Source of the DNA: an uncultured Alsobacter sp.
Lineage (GTDB): Bacteria > Pseudomonadota > Alphaproteobacteria > Rhizobiales > Beijerinckiaceae
DNA length: 64,000 nt
Assembly (NCBI RefSeq): GCF_945952055.1
Contig: NZ_CAMFHB010000017.1
Span: 51,644 to 115,643, forward strand
Direction: 5' to 3'
Below are positions 17,915-26,589 of this stretch, in pieces; the first letter of the stretch is position 1; every line of letters starts with the position of its first letter. The translations under genes and the position numbers were made by a program. The notes beneath the pieces were generated by a model. It was not told where the DNA came from and did no database searches. It saw only the letters and a list, made by a program, of their open reading frames with translations.

Positions 17915-19861
17915 ATGATCCCGCTGCTCGGCATTCCTCCGCAGCTGCTGTTCGGCCAGCTCCTGGTCGGCCTCATCAACGGCGCCTTCTACGCCATGAT
18001 GAGCCTCGGCGTCGCCGTCATCTTCGGGCTGCTGCGTATCGGCAACTTCGTGCACGGCGCCCAGTACATGCTTGGCGCGTTCGGGGCCTGGTACTTGTTC
18101 AACCTGCCCGACCTGTTTCCGGGGCTGGGCCTGCCCTCGTTGAGCTACTGGTGGGCGCTCCTGATCGTGCCGGTCGTCATGGCCGGCGTCGGGGCGATCA
18201 CCGAGCGGCTGTTCATCCGCCGCGTCTACGACCTCGATCACGCCTACGGGCTGCTGCTGACCGTGGGCCTCGCCATGGTCATCGAAGGCCTGTTCAACGT
18301 GCGCTACGGCGCAGCTGGACAGCAATATGACGTTCCGGCGGTTCTGCGCGGCAGCATGAATCTCGGCTTCATGTTCCTGCCGTACTATCGTGCCTGGGTG
18401 ATCGTCGCCGCGTTGCTCCTGTGCCTGGGTACGTGGTTCCTCATCGAGCGCACGAAGCTCGGATCGTACCTGCGTGCCGCGACCGAGAACCCCAATCTCG
18501 TGCGGGCCTTCGGCATCAACGTGCCGCGCATGCTGATGCTGACCTACGCCTTCGGGGTGGGGCTCGCCGGCCTGGCGGGCGTGATGGCGGCGCCGATCTA
18601 CCAGGTCGGGCCGCAGATGGGCCAGAGCATCATCATCACCGTCTTCGCGGTCGTTGTGATCGGCGGGATGGGCTCAATCGGCGGAGCGATTTTCAGCGGG
18701 CTCCTGATGGGGCTGATCGAGGGCCTCACGAAGGTCTTCTATCCGCAGGCGTCGACGACGGTGATCTTCGTGATCATGGCGATCGTCTTGGTCCTGCGGC
18801 CCGCGGGGTTGTTCGGCCGCGAGACGACGGCGCATGCCGTCGCCGACCTGTCGTCGGGCCGATCGGGGAGCATCCTGGAGAACGGCCGCCTTTGGTTCGT
18901 CGTGCTCCTCGCGCTGGGCCTCGTGTTCCCACATCTCTTCTTCCCGATCCTCGGGATGAAGATCCTGTGCCTCGCCCTGTTCGCGCTCGCCTACAACCTC
19001 GTGTTCGGGTACGGCGGGCTGCTGGCCTTCGGCCATGCGGCCTTCTTCGGCGCCGCCTCCTACGTCACCGCGCAGTCGGCGGCCTATGGCGGCTTCCCGC
19101 CCGAACTGAGCCTACTGTTCGGTGTCGCGGCGGCCACGGTGCTGGGCGCGCTCTTCGGCTGGCTCGCGATCCGACGGCAGGGTCTCTACTTCGCGATGAT
19201 CACGCTGGCGCTTGCCCAGATCGTGTACTTCTACGCCCTGCAGTCGAGCTGGACCCATGGCGAGGACGGCATCCAGTCCGTGCCGCGTGGCCGGTTGTTC
19301 GGGATCTTCGACCTCGCCGACACGCTGACCATCTACCACGTCACGCTGGCGGTCTTCCTGGCCGGCTTCGCCTTCGTGTACCGGATCGTGCATTCGCCGT
19401 TCGGACAGACCCTGAAATCCATCCGGGAGAACGAGGCGCGTTCGATCTCGCTCGGCTATTCCACGAGCCGGTTCAAGCTCCTGGCCTTCACCCTCTCGGC
19501 CCTCCTGTCGGGCGTCGCCGGCGGCATGAAGGCGATCGTCTTCCAGATCGCCTCGCTCAACGACGTCTATTTCACGACCTCCGCGGACGTCCTGCTGATG
19601 ACGCTGATCGGCGGCGTGGGCACGCTTCTCGGCCCGGTCGTCGGCGCAGGAATCGTCGTCGTCCTGCAGACCAAGCTCGCCACGTTCGGCTCCTGGGTCG
19701 TCGTGATCCAAGGGATCATCTTCACGCTGTGCGTGCTCTTCCTGCGCAAGGGGGTGATCGGCACGCTCGAAGAATTCATCGCCAACCGCAAGGCGCGACA
19801 AACGTCAGCAGGCGGCATCGGGGCTCCCGCTTCGGCCGCGAAATCCGGAGTGGCGCCGTGA
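17915..19861 (+). CDS. LIV-type ABC permease, LivH-LivM fusion
   Basis: This 648-residue membrane protein carries both permease domains in one chain. The first half is LivH-like (LLVGLINGAFYAMMSLGVAVIFGLLRIGN at the start, GGMGSIGGAIFSGLLMG near 255). The second half is LivM-like (LVFGYGGLLAFGHAAFFGAASY near 370, GGVGTLLGPVVGAG near 580). Separate LivH and LivM are more common; the fusion fixes subunit stoichiometry. The stop overlaps the next SDR start (GTGA), so transport and enzyme genes are translationally coupled. Confidence 0.9.
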   Translation: MIPLLGIPPQLLFGQLLVGLINGAFYAMMSLGVAVIFGLLRIGNFVHGAQYMLGAFGAWYLFNLPDLFPGLGLPSLSYWWALLIVPVVMAGVGAITERLFIRRVYDLDHAYGLLLTVGLAMVIEGLFNVRYGAAGQQYDVPAVLRGSMNLGFMFLPYYRAWVIVAALLLCLGTWFLIERTKLGSYLRAATENPNLVRAFGINVPRMLMLTYAFGVGLAGLAGVMAAPIYQVGPQMGQSIIITVFAVVVIGGMGSIGGAIFSGLLMGLIEGLTKVFYPQASTTVIFVIMAIVLVLRPAGLFGRETTAHAVADLSSGRSGSILENGRLWFVVLLALGLVFPHLFFPILGMKILCLALFALAYNLVFGYGGLLAFGHAAFFGAASYVTAQSAAYGGFPPELSLLFGVAAATVLGALFGWLAIRRQGLYFAMITLALAQIVYFYALQSSWTHGEDGIQSVPRGRLFGIFDLADTLTIYHVTLAVFLAGFAFVYRIVHSPFGQTLKSIRENEARSISLGYSTSRFKLLAFTLSALLSGVAGGMKAIVFQIASLNDVYFTTSADVLLMTLIGGVGTLLGPVVGAGIVVVLQTKLATFGSWVVVIQGIIFTLCVLFLRKGVIGTLEEFIANRKARQTSAGGIGAPASAAKSGVAP

Positions 19862-20613
19862 GCAAACCGCTGGCGATCGTGATCGGGATGGGTCCTGGCC
19901 TCGGCCAGGCCCTGGTGCGCGCCTTTGCGGCGGACGGCTTCGCCGTGGCGTTCGTCGGCCGCCGCGCCGCTGCGCTGGCCGAGCATGAGGGCCGGTTTCG
20001 CGCGGCAGGGTACGACGTGACGGGTTTTGCCGCCGACGCCGGCATGCCGTCGGCGATGGACGAGGTCCACCGTCGGATCAGGGTGCTCTACGGCGAGGCG
20101 GACGTTCTCGTCTACAATGCCGCGGTCATCGAGCCGGCCCGCTTCGTGACGCGATCCGCCATCGCTGAGGCGAAATACGGCACGGCCGACGGCTGGGCTG
20201 CGCGGGGTGAGCCGGCGAGCTTCGACTATGTCGTGGACGCGTTTCGCACCAACGTCGCGGGCGCCCACCATGCTGCGGCCTCCGTCGCCCCGACCATGAT
20301 CGCGCGGGGCAGGGGGACCATCCTGCTCACGGGCGGCGTGCTCGCCTTCGGGCCGTGGATCGAGTGGGGCGTCACCTCGCTCGGCAAGGCGGCCCTCAGG
20401 AGCCTCGGCCATTCGCTGTTCAAGGAACTGGTCGACCACGGCATTCACGTCTCGACGGTCGCCATTCACGGCACCATGCAGGCCGGCACGCCCTACGATC
20501 ACGACCGCGTCGCTGCGGCCTATCTCGCGCTCCACAAGGCGCCACGGGAGCAGTGGGCGCCCGACTTCCATTTCAAGGTCGACGAAGCGGGGGAGAGCGA
20601 TCCCGATGCATGA
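19858..20613 (+). CDS. Atypical SDR-family protein
   Basis: The protein has about 251 residues. The GTG at 19858 overlaps the permease stop. A Rossmann nucleotide-binding motif, VIGMGPGLGQALVRAFA, lies near the N-terminus, but the active-site region reads WGVTSLGKAAL, keeping Lys with Thr in place of the catalytic Tyr. The Gly-rich motif (GMGPGLG) also departs from the TGxxxGIG norm. The specific reaction is unknown. Being coupled to a transporter, it may act on or bind the imported compound. Confidence 0.75.
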   Translation: MSKPLAIVIGMGPGLGQALVRAFAADGFAVAFVGRRAAALAEHEGRFRAAGYDVTGFAADAGMPSAMDEVHRRIRVLYGEADVLVYNAAVIEPARFVTRSAIAEAKYGTADGWAARGEPASFDYVVDAFRTNVAGAHHAAASVAPTMIARGRGTILLTGGVLAFGPWIEWGVTSLGKAALRSLGHSLFKELVDHGIHVSTVAIHGTMQAGTPYDHDRVAAAYLALHKAPREQWAPDFHFKVDEAGESDPDA

Positions 20614-21412
20614 CCGGCCCATTCCGTCCCTCCGCCTCGACGGCAAGAGGGCGATCGTCACGGGCGGCGCGAGCGGCATCGGCGCGACGACCGCCAGGCT
20701 GATGGCGGACCTGGGAGCCAGGGTGGTCGTCGCCGACATTGCGCCGGTCGACCCCGAGGCGCTCGCCGCGCTGGGTGCCGTCGCGGCCGTCACCGGCGAT
20801 GTCGCCGACGAGGCTGCCGTCGATCGCATGGTCGCCGAAGCGGAGGCGCACCTTGGTGGGCTCGACCTCGTGTTCAACTCGGCCGGCATCGGCGACGACC
20901 TCGTCCCGGTGCACGAGCAGGAGGTGGCCCGATGGCAGCGGGTGGTCGACGTGAACCTCCGCGGGACCTACCTCGTCTGTCGTGCCGCAGGGCGGTCCAT
21001 GCTGCGGCAGGGGAAGGGGGCCATCGTCAACGTCTCGTCGATCGTGGGGCTCGGGGCCTTTCCGGGGCGCTCGGGCTACGGCATTGCCAAGGCGGGGGTC
21101 ATCCATCTCACCAGGACGCTGGCCTGCGAATGGGGAACGGCCGGCATCCGGGTCAACTGCATCGCGCCGGCCTACACGCGCACGCCCATGGTCCGGGCCC
21201 TTTTGGAGAGGAACGTCTTCGATCCGACCGCCATCGAGCGGCGCACGCCGCTGGGGCGGTTCGCCGAACCGGAGGAGATGGCGCGGGCCGCCGCGTTCCT
21301 CCTGTCGGACTGGGCCAGCTACGTCACCGGGACGGTCCTGCCGGTCGACGGCGGCTGGAGCGCCTACGGAGCGGCCGGCCCGGTGGACAAGAGCATTCCC
21401 GGGTCCGACTGA
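20606..21412 (+). CDS. SDR-family NAD(P)-dependent dehydrogenase
   Basis: This 268-residue classical short-chain dehydrogenase has the cofactor motif VTGGASGIGATTARL near residue 18, a catalytic Ser in NVSSIVGLG, YGIAK with Tyr and Lys near 155, and the C-terminal YVTGTVLPVDGG. Its ATG overlaps the preceding gene by 8 bases; it is the last gene of the LIV transporter 1 operon and converges on the ligase gene at 21421. The substrate is likely a hydroxyl or keto group on a pathway intermediate, by context only. Confidence 0.87.
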   Translation: MHDRPIPSLRLDGKRAIVTGGASGIGATTARLMADLGARVVVADIAPVDPEALAALGAVAAVTGDVADEAAVDRMVAEAEAHLGGLDLVFNSAGIGDDLVPVHEQEVARWQRVVDVNLRGTYLVCRAAGRSMLRQGKGAIVNVSSIVGLGAFPGRSGYGIAKAGVIHLTRTLACEWGTAGIRVNCIAPAYTRTPMVRALLERNVFDPTAIERRTPLGRFAEPEEMARAAAFLLSDWASYVTGTVLPVDGGWSAYGAAGPVDKSIPGSD

Positions 21413-21420
21413 AACGCGGC

Positions 21421-22959
21421 TCAGCGCCTCCGGAAGCGGTCGAGGTTTCCCTCGCGCAGAGCAGCCACGAGGTCACGCTTGCGGATCTTGGCGGCTTCCA
21501 CCGGCATCTCGTCGATGAAGTGGAAGGCGCGGGGAACCTTGAACGCGGCCAGGCTCTCGCGGCAGTGCCCCTCGAGGTCTCGCGCCTCGACGACGACGCC
21601 CGGGTTGCGCACGACGACGGCGACGGGAATCTCGCCCCGGGCCTCCTCGGGCACGCCAACGACGGCACACACCGCAACGGCGGGATGCTGGTACAGCACC
21701 GTCTCGATCTCGAGCGGGTAGATGTTGTGCCCGCCGGCGATGATGACGTCCTTCTTCCTGTCGACGATGAAGAGATAGCCGTCCTCGTCGACATAGCCGA
21801 GGTCGCCGGAACGCCAGCCGTCCGGCGTGAACGCGGCCTTCGTCGCCTCCTCGTTCTGCCAGTAGCCTGCCGCGACGCAGTCCCCGCCGATGATGACCTC
21901 TCCGATTTCGCCGGGCGCGACCTCCCGGTCGTGATCATCGACCACCGTGATGCGCGAACTGCCCACCGGTAGCCCCGCAGACCCCCGCTTGCGGACGCCG
22001 AGTGTCGGCTCCATCACGTTCTGCCCGCAGGTCTCCGTCGAGCCGTAGACCTGGGTGACGCGCGCGCCGCTGAGCTGCTCGAATCGCTGGATCACGCTTT
22101 GCGGGACGGGTGCGCCGCCGGTCGTGCAGATCCGTAGCGAGGTCAGGTCGTGGCGTGCCGGATCGAACTCGTTGACGATGTAGACATACATCGTCGGCGT
22201 CCCGCCGAAATAGGTCCCGCCATGGCGCTCGATGTCCGTCAGGACGCGCTGCGTGTCCCACCGCTCGTGCAGCACGATCGTGCCGCCGCCGAAGAGGCAG
22301 AGGTTCAGCGTGACGTTGAGACCGAAGTTCGTGAACAGCGGAACGGCGCAGACATAGACCTCCCGCCCGAAGCGGTTGCGATGGGAGACGAACATGTCGC
22401 GCAGCGTCGACAGGATGCTGGCGTGCGGCTGCGCCGTGCCCTTCGGGCTCCCGGTCGTGCCCGACGTGAAGAACAGGCAGGCGATATCGCCGGGTTCGCA
22501 CGCGACGTCCTCGAACTGCTTCGGCGCGGCCGCCATCAGGGCGACGAGGTCGTCGCCGCTGCCGTCGCCCGTCGCCACGAGGCACTGCGTGAGGGAGGCG
22601 AACTCGTGCCGGATCTCCGCGAAGTAGCTCCAGGTCGAGGCGTCGGCGATCACGGCCTTCATCGCCGTATGCGCGATGATGGTGCGCAGTTCGGCATGGC
22701 GGAACATGGCGCTGATCGGCGCGGGGATGGCTCCGAGCCGCTGGCATGCCCAGAAGGCCACGGCCATGAGCGGGGTGCTGGGCAGATAGAGGCCCACCCG
22801 GTCGCCCTTGCCGATGCCGCGCTGTCGCAGGATGGCGGCGAGCTGCGCCGTTTGCGCCGCGAACTCGGCATAGGTCAGCGTCTGCGTGTCTGTGACGATG
22901 AAGGGCCGTGACGGCACGCGCCTGACGGTGCTTGCGAGTATTTGGGACAGGTAATCCAT
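21421..22959 (-). CDS. Acyl-CoA synthetase (AMP-forming, FadD/CaiC-like)
   Basis: This 512-residue adenylate-forming ligase has the P-loop LFFTSGTTGSPKG near residue 160, the A5 region QVYGSTETCG, the hinge motif GDLGYVDEDGYLFIVDRKKD, and the C-terminal lysine segment KVPRAFHFIDEMPVEAAKIRKRDL. It activates an organic acid to its CoA thioester. The ATG at 22957-22959 is chosen because upstream codons run into the promoter. It is a monocistronic leftward unit under the operator at 23041-23058. The FadD3-like ligase of the window is a different gene (48810). Confidence 0.88.
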   Translation of the reverse strand: MDYLSQILASTVRRVPSRPFIVTDTQTLTYAEFAAQTAQLAAILRQRGIGKGDRVGLYLPSTPLMAVAFWACQRLGAIPAPISAMFRHAELRTIIAHTAMKAVIADASTWSYFAEIRHEFASLTQCLVATGDGSGDDLVALMAAAPKQFEDVACEPGDIACLFFTSGTTGSPKGTAQPHASILSTLRDMFVSHRNRFGREVYVCAVPLFTNFGLNVTLNLCLFGGGTIVLHERWDTQRVLTDIERHGGTYFGGTPTMYVYIVNEFDPARHDLTSLRICTTGGAPVPQSVIQRFEQLSGARVTQVYGSTETCGQNVMEPTLGVRKRGSAGLPVGSSRITVVDDHDREVAPGEIGEVIIGGDCVAAGYWQNEEATKAAFTPDGWRSGDLGYVDEDGYLFIVDRKKDVIIAGGHNIYPLEIETVLYQHPAVAVCAVVGVPEEARGEIPVAVVVRNPGVVVEARDLEGHCRESLAAFKVPRAFHFIDEMPVEAAKIRKRDLVAALREGNLDRFRRR

Positions 22960-23040
22960 CGGGCCTTCAGCCTTGGGACGATGCGGGGGCGATGCGGGAT
23001 CTCCGCCGGCGCGATGAGACGGCCAGCGGCGCGACCTACG

Positions 23041-23058
23041 CATCGTCTGTATGTGGTA
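23041..23058 (-). promoter_or_regulatory. Shared catabolic operator, copy 3 (leftward)
   Basis: Minus strand reads TACCA CATA CAGACGATG. The right half matches 8 of 9 consensus positions; the left half is weaker. It lies 81 bases upstream of the acyl-CoA synthetase start and 15 bases from the opposing copy at 23074-23091. Confidence 0.6.
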
Positions 23059-23073
23059 GCCGGCCTGACCGGT

Positions 23074-23091
23074 TACTCCAAGCGGACGATG
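23074..23091 (+). promoter_or_regulatory. Shared catabolic operator, copy 4 (rightward)
   Basis: Reads TACTC CAAG CGGACGATG, one mismatch from the consensus outside the N4 spacer. It lies 53 bases upstream of the NTF2-fold gene at 23145. A possible TAGCCT -10 hexamer follows 19 bases downstream. Confidence 0.68.
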
Positions 23092-23144
23092 ACCGGGGCG
23101 GGCGGTCTCCTAGCCTGAAGCCAGATCGAGCATGGAGATCGTCG

Positions 23145-23600
23145 ATGTCCGGACACGAAGAACTCCTGGCCACCTGGTCCATGCGGGCCACCGCGGAGCG
23201 CTACGCCATGGCCGTCGACCGTGGCGACGCGGATATGTTCGCGGCGCAGTTCACGCCGGGGGGCATTCTCGAGGCTCCCCGAGGGCGGTTTTCCGGTCGC
23301 GAGCAGCTGGCGTCCGTCCCGCCCATGATGCGTCGGCTTTATGAGCGCACGCATCACGCGGTCGTCGGACTGGTGCCCGTCGTCGAGGGGAGCCGCGCGA
23401 CGGCGCACACCTACACCCATGCGCGCCACTACTATCGCGACAAGGCCGGCCAGGACCTCTGCTACGAGATGACCATCCGCTACGAGGACATCTTCGAAGA
23501 CGTCGAGGGTGCCTGGCTGATCGCCCACCGCGTGCTGGTGTTGGTCGGCGATGCCACCTACCCGACTGGCCGATCCCATCGCCCGGCCGACGCGGGCTGA
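23145..23600 (+). CDS. NTF2-fold (SnoaL/ketosteroid-isomerase-like) protein
   Basis: This 151-residue protein is predicted to have the cone-shaped NTF2 fold: an N-terminal helix (LLATWSMRATAERYAMAVDRGDADMFAAQF) precedes the curved sheet. The fold includes ketosteroid isomerases, polyketide cyclases and dehydratases, so function is open. The ATG at 23145 has a GGAG at 23134-23137. It is a single-gene unit with its own operator copy, and one of four NTF2-fold proteins in the window. Confidence 0.75.
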   Translation: MSGHEELLATWSMRATAERYAMAVDRGDADMFAAQFTPGGILEAPRGRFSGREQLASVPPMMRRLYERTHHAVVGLVPVVEGSRATAHTYTHARHYYRDKAGQDLCYEMTIRYEDIFEDVEGAWLIAHRVLVLVGDATYPTGRSHRPADAG

Positions 23601-23621
23601 CGGGCTCGTGCGTGACGGAAT

Positions 23622-24386
23622 TCAGATCTGGAACTGGGCTCCGTCCACCACCAGAACTGATCCGGATACGAACCTGGCATCGTCCGAGACGAGATACGCG
23701 AAGGCCGCCGCCGCATCGCGGGGCTCGCCAAGTCCGCCCTCGAAACCCAGGAGCTTGGATCGACGGAACGTGAGATCCGGATCCGCGTCCGGCACGGGCT
23801 TCGCAGCGCTCATGCCCGAGCGTATCGCGCCGGGACAGACGGCGTTGAAGCGGATCCCCGCGGATGCGTACTCGGCCGCCAGGGATTTCGTCATCGCGAT
23901 GATGCCCGCCTTCGCCACGGCGTAGGCCGTCGAGTAGGCCAGGCCCTCGAGGGCCGCGAGGGACGAGGTGCTCACCACGCAGCCGCGGGTGCGCGCCAGA
24001 TGAGGAATGGCGCCACGGGCAATCGTGAAGGCGCTTGTCAGGTTGACCTGAAGGCAGAGGTTCCAGTCCACGTCGGTGACGTCCGTCGACCTCGCCTTCC
24101 CGTAGACGCCCGCGATGTTGCAGACCCCGTCGAGGCGCCCCAGGGCCGCCACCGCACCCTGCACCAGAGTCTCGCCCGAACCGGAAGCCGCGGCATCATA
24201 GAACGCTGCGGAATGGCCCTTCCCCAACTCGGTGCAGATCTGCTCGAGGGGCGTCCCGGGGCGGTCGGCCAGGACGAGGCGCGCGCCTTCAATCGACAGG
24301 CGCTCCGCGGTCGCGCGGCCGATCGCTCCGGCTGCGCCGGTCACGAGGATGGCCCTGTCCTTGAGACGGTCGTTCACGCGCGTCAT
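23622..24386 (-). CDS. SDR-family NAD(P)-dependent dehydrogenase
   Basis: The protein has about 254 residues. The cofactor motif VTGAAGAIGRATAERL, the catalytic Ser in VSTSSLAALEG, YAVAK and FVSGSVLVVDGAQ identify a classical short-chain dehydrogenase. I place the start at the ATG at 24384-24386 (MTRVNDRLKDRA) because the longer reading lies close to the operator at 24432-24449. It is a single leftward gene, convergent with the NTF2-fold gene. Confidence 0.85.
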   Translation of the reverse strand: MTRVNDRLKDRAILVTGAAGAIGRATAERLSIEGARLVLADRPGTPLEQICTELGKGHSAAFYDAAASGSGETLVQGAVAALGRLDGVCNIAGVYGKARSTDVTDVDWNLCLQVNLTSAFTIARGAIPHLARTRGCVVSTSSLAALEGLAYSTAYAVAKAGIIAMTKSLAAEYASAGIRFNAVCPGAIRSGMSAAKPVPDADPDLTFRRSKLLGFEGGLGEPRDAAAAFAYLVSDDARFVSGSVLVVDGAQFQI

Positions 24387-24431
24387 CCCACCGGAATCTG
24401 TCCCGAGAGTCCGGTGCGTCGGGACAGCCGG

Positions 24432-24449
24432 CATCGTCTGTTTGCACTA
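24432..24449 (-). promoter_or_regulatory. Shared catabolic operator, copy 5 (leftward)
   Basis: Minus strand reads TAGTG CAAA CAGACGATG, two mismatches from consensus. It lies 45 bases upstream of the SDR at 23622-24386 and is separated by 39 bases from the opposing copy at 24489-24506. Confidence 0.66.
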
Positions 24450-24488
24450 GTGCGCCCGACGGCGTCGTTTCGCATCTGTGGCCTGTCC

Positions 24489-24506
24489 TAGTCGAAGCGG
24501 ACGATG
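24489..24506 (+). promoter_or_regulatory. Shared catabolic operator, copy 6 (rightward)
   Basis: Reads TAGTC GAAG CGGACGATG, a full consensus match, 53 bases upstream of the epimerase-like gene at 24560. Confidence 0.7.
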
Positions 24507-24559
24507 TCGGGGGAGCTGCCTCGTGCTTGCCTGGTGCGGAACTGCAGCTTGGAAACTCC

Positions 24560-25510
24560 ATGAACATCCTGATCGTCGGCGGCACCGGCATGATCGGCGG
24601 GCACGCCGCCCTCCACCTCGTCGCGCAGGGCCACGAGGTGGTCCTCGGTGCTCGCAAGCCACCGGCCCCCGAAACGCCGATCGCCGGGCTGCCATGCCTG
24701 TTGCGTGACTACACGCGCGATGCCTTCCTGCCGGAGGATCTCGCTCCGTTCGACGGGATCGTGTTCGCGGCCGGCAACGACATCCGCCACCTGCGCTCCG
24801 GTGTCGACGAAAATGCCTTCTGGGCCGACACGCAAATCGAGGGCGTGCCTCGCTTCGTGAAGCGGGCCCGGGAGGCGGGGGTCTCGCGCGTGGTCCATAT
24901 CGGCAGCTACTATCATCAGGCCATGCCCCGGCTCGCCGCGACGAACGCCTATGTGCGCGCCCGCCAGCTTGCGGACGAGGGCGCACGGGCCCTGGCCACC
25001 GCGCAGTTCAACGTCTCCACTCTCAATCCGCCTTCCATCGTGGGCATGCTGCCGGGAGTGCCGGCGAGGCGGTACGAGAACCTCCTCGCCTGGGCGAGCG
25101 GCAACCGTCCCGACATTCCGCTCTTCGCCCCACCCGGCGGGACCAACTACATGTCCGTGCGGTCTCTGTGCGAGGCGATCGCGGGTGCCCTGCATCACGC
25201 CGAATCCGGCCGGGCCTATCTCGTTGGCGACGAGAACCTGAGCTTCAGGGACTTCTTCCAGATGTTCTTCGATGCCGCCGGCTCGTCGGTTCGGCTCGAG
25301 ACCCGGGACGAGGAGCACCCGTTTCTGCCAGACGCGTTCATCGTGCCGGGCCGCGGCAGCGTTCTGGCCTACGAGCCGGAGCCGGCCGAGACTGCCAGAC
25401 TAGGCTATGGTCGCCGCGACGTGCGCCGAGCCGTGGGCGAGATCGTCGCCCAGGTCGGCGCCCAGGTCGGCGCCGCCACCGGCGCTGTCCGTCAATCGCC
25501 CGGGAGATGA
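24560..25510 (+). CDS. NAD-dependent epimerase/dehydratase-like (extended SDR) protein
   Basis: The protein has about 316 residues. The N-terminus MNILIVGGTGMIGGHAALHL is the extended-SDR nucleotide-binding motif. The central region SYYHQAMPRLAATNAYVRARQ shows no convincing YxxxK, so catalytic capacity is uncertain; C-terminal substrate-domain features (MSVRSLCEAIAGALHH, YLVGDENLSFRDFF) resemble UDP-sugar epimerase/3-beta-hydroxysteroid dehydrogenase relatives. The ATG at 24560 follows the operator by 53 bases. Its stop overlaps the next SDR start (ATGA). Confidence 0.75.
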   Translation: MNILIVGGTGMIGGHAALHLVAQGHEVVLGARKPPAPETPIAGLPCLLRDYTRDAFLPEDLAPFDGIVFAAGNDIRHLRSGVDENAFWADTQIEGVPRFVKRAREAGVSRVVHIGSYYHQAMPRLAATNAYVRARQLADEGARALATAQFNVSTLNPPSIVGMLPGVPARRYENLLAWASGNRPDIPLFAPPGGTNYMSVRSLCEAIAGALHHAESGRAYLVGDENLSFRDFFQMFFDAAGSSVRLETRDEEHPFLPDAFIVPGRGSVLAYEPEPAETARLGYGRRDVRRAVGEIVAQVGAQVGAATGAVRQSPGR

Positions 25511-26274
25511 ACGACATGGTATCGAGGCTGGACGGGAAAGTGGCCTTCATCACGGGCGGAACCGGCGGGATCGGCGAGGTCGCCTGTCGTCGCTTTGCGG
25601 CCGAAGGCGCCCGCGTGGCGGTCGCCGGTCGCCGGCGGGCAGAGGGCGAGGCCATCGCCGCATCCATTCTCGCATCGGGCGGTTCGGCGATCTTCGTCCA
25701 CACCGACGTCACGGACGAAGCTTCCGTCGAGGCAGCGCTGCAGAACACGGTAGCCACCTTCGGTCGGCTCGACATCCTCTACAACAATGCCGGGGGATCG
25801 TCCCCGAAGGACGGCCCCGTCACGAAGACGCCATCCGACGTGTTCTGGCAGACCATCCGCCTCGACCTGTTCGGGACCTGGAACTGCTGCCACTACGGAA
25901 TCCCGCACCTGATCCGTGCGGGCGGCGGAAGCGTGATCAATACATCCTCGATCATGGGCGCCATGGGCGTTCCCAACCGCGACGCCTATTCCGCGGCGAA
26001 GGGCGGCGTGATCAGCCTCACGCGCTCGATGGCCGTGGAGTACGCTGCGGACAAGATCCGGGTGAACTGCATCGTTCCCGGCGCCGTCGCCACGGAGCGC
26101 GTGCTGAATTTCTTCGCGACCGAGCCCCATCTCGAGGCCCAGAAACGTGCCTATCTGCTCGGGCTGAGCGAGCCCGAGGACGTGGCCAGCGCGGCCGTCT
26201 TCCTCGCCTCGGACGAGTCCCGCCGAACCACCGGCCAGATGGTCTGCGTCGACAGCGGCATCCTGATTTCCTGA
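25507..26274 (+). CDS. SDR-family NAD(P)-dependent dehydrogenase
   Basis: This 255-residue classical short-chain dehydrogenase has ITGGTGGIGEVACRRFA, NTSSIMGAMG, the YSAAK catalytic pair and TTGQMVCVDSG. The start overlaps the upstream epimerase-like gene by four bases; a second ATG at 25516 is possible. The substrate is not identifiable. The stop is followed within about 30 bases by the 141-bp dispersed repeat. Confidence 0.86.
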   Translation: MNDMVSRLDGKVAFITGGTGGIGEVACRRFAAEGARVAVAGRRRAEGEAIAASILASGGSAIFVHTDVTDEASVEAALQNTVATFGRLDILYNNAGGSSPKDGPVTKTPSDVFWQTIRLDLFGTWNCCHYGIPHLIRAGGGSVINTSSIMGAMGVPNRDAYSAAKGGVISLTRSMAVEYAADKIRVNCIVPGAVATERVLNFFATEPHLEAQKRAYLLGLSEPEDVASAAVFLASDESRRTTGQMVCVDSGILIS

Positions 26275-26304
26275 GAGGGGCGGGGTAGCCGTTTCGATAA
26301 GTGT

Positions 26305-26445
26305 CAGTCCAGTTCGCGCGCCCCCCTCAGCCGTCATGCCCGGGCTTGGCCCGGGCATCCACGACTTTGCTGGGGCCATCCTCAAGTCGTGGATGGCCGG
26401 GCCAAGCCCGGCCATGACGCGGAGAGGGTGGTGCAGGCTGGACTG
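26305..26445 (+). repeat. Dispersed palindromic repeat, copy 1 (141 bp)
   Basis: The unit is bounded by CAGTCCAG and its complement CTGGACTG. Inside are two strong hairpins: GTCATGCCCGGGCTTGG with its arm, then GTGGATGGCCGGGCCAAG with its arm, joined by ACGACTTTGCTGGGGCC. A second copy lies in the opposite orientation at 37737-37877. This GTCATGGCCGGGC family is known from Hyphomicrobiales genomes as short non-coding palindromic elements; no coding capacity is visible. Confidence 0.8.
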
Positions 26446-26491
26446 GTGAATGATCGCAGTCACGTGCCGCAACCCTCTGCTACACCCCCGT

Positions 26492-26509
26492 TAGTCCTTT
26501 CAGACGATG
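26492..26509 (+). promoter_or_regulatory. Shared catabolic operator, copy 7 (rightward)
   Basis: Reads TAGTC CTTT CAGACGATG, one mismatch from consensus, 80 bases upstream of the thiolase start. It lies clear of the dispersed repeat by 46 bases. Confidence 0.7.
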
Positions 26510-26589
26510 CCGCTGCGGGACGTGTTGCTTACCCGTTTCAGGATCGGGCCTCTCGTGGTGCGAAGGCCTGGAACACTCGGAGATCGACC

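Larger units (their letters stand above)
26275..26589. other. Intergenic region: dispersed repeat plus catabolic operator
   Basis: This 315-base gap carries no convincing gene. It holds the 141-bp palindromic repeat (26305-26445) and, closer to the thiolase gene, an operator copy at 26492-26509. Confidence 0.7.

Noticed and set aside
18421..19857. Upstream extension of the SDR at 19858 into the permease gene
   Set aside because: It lies out of frame inside the fused permease and reads as low-complexity Arg-rich sequence; a GTG at 19858 overlapping the permease stop is a normal coupled start.
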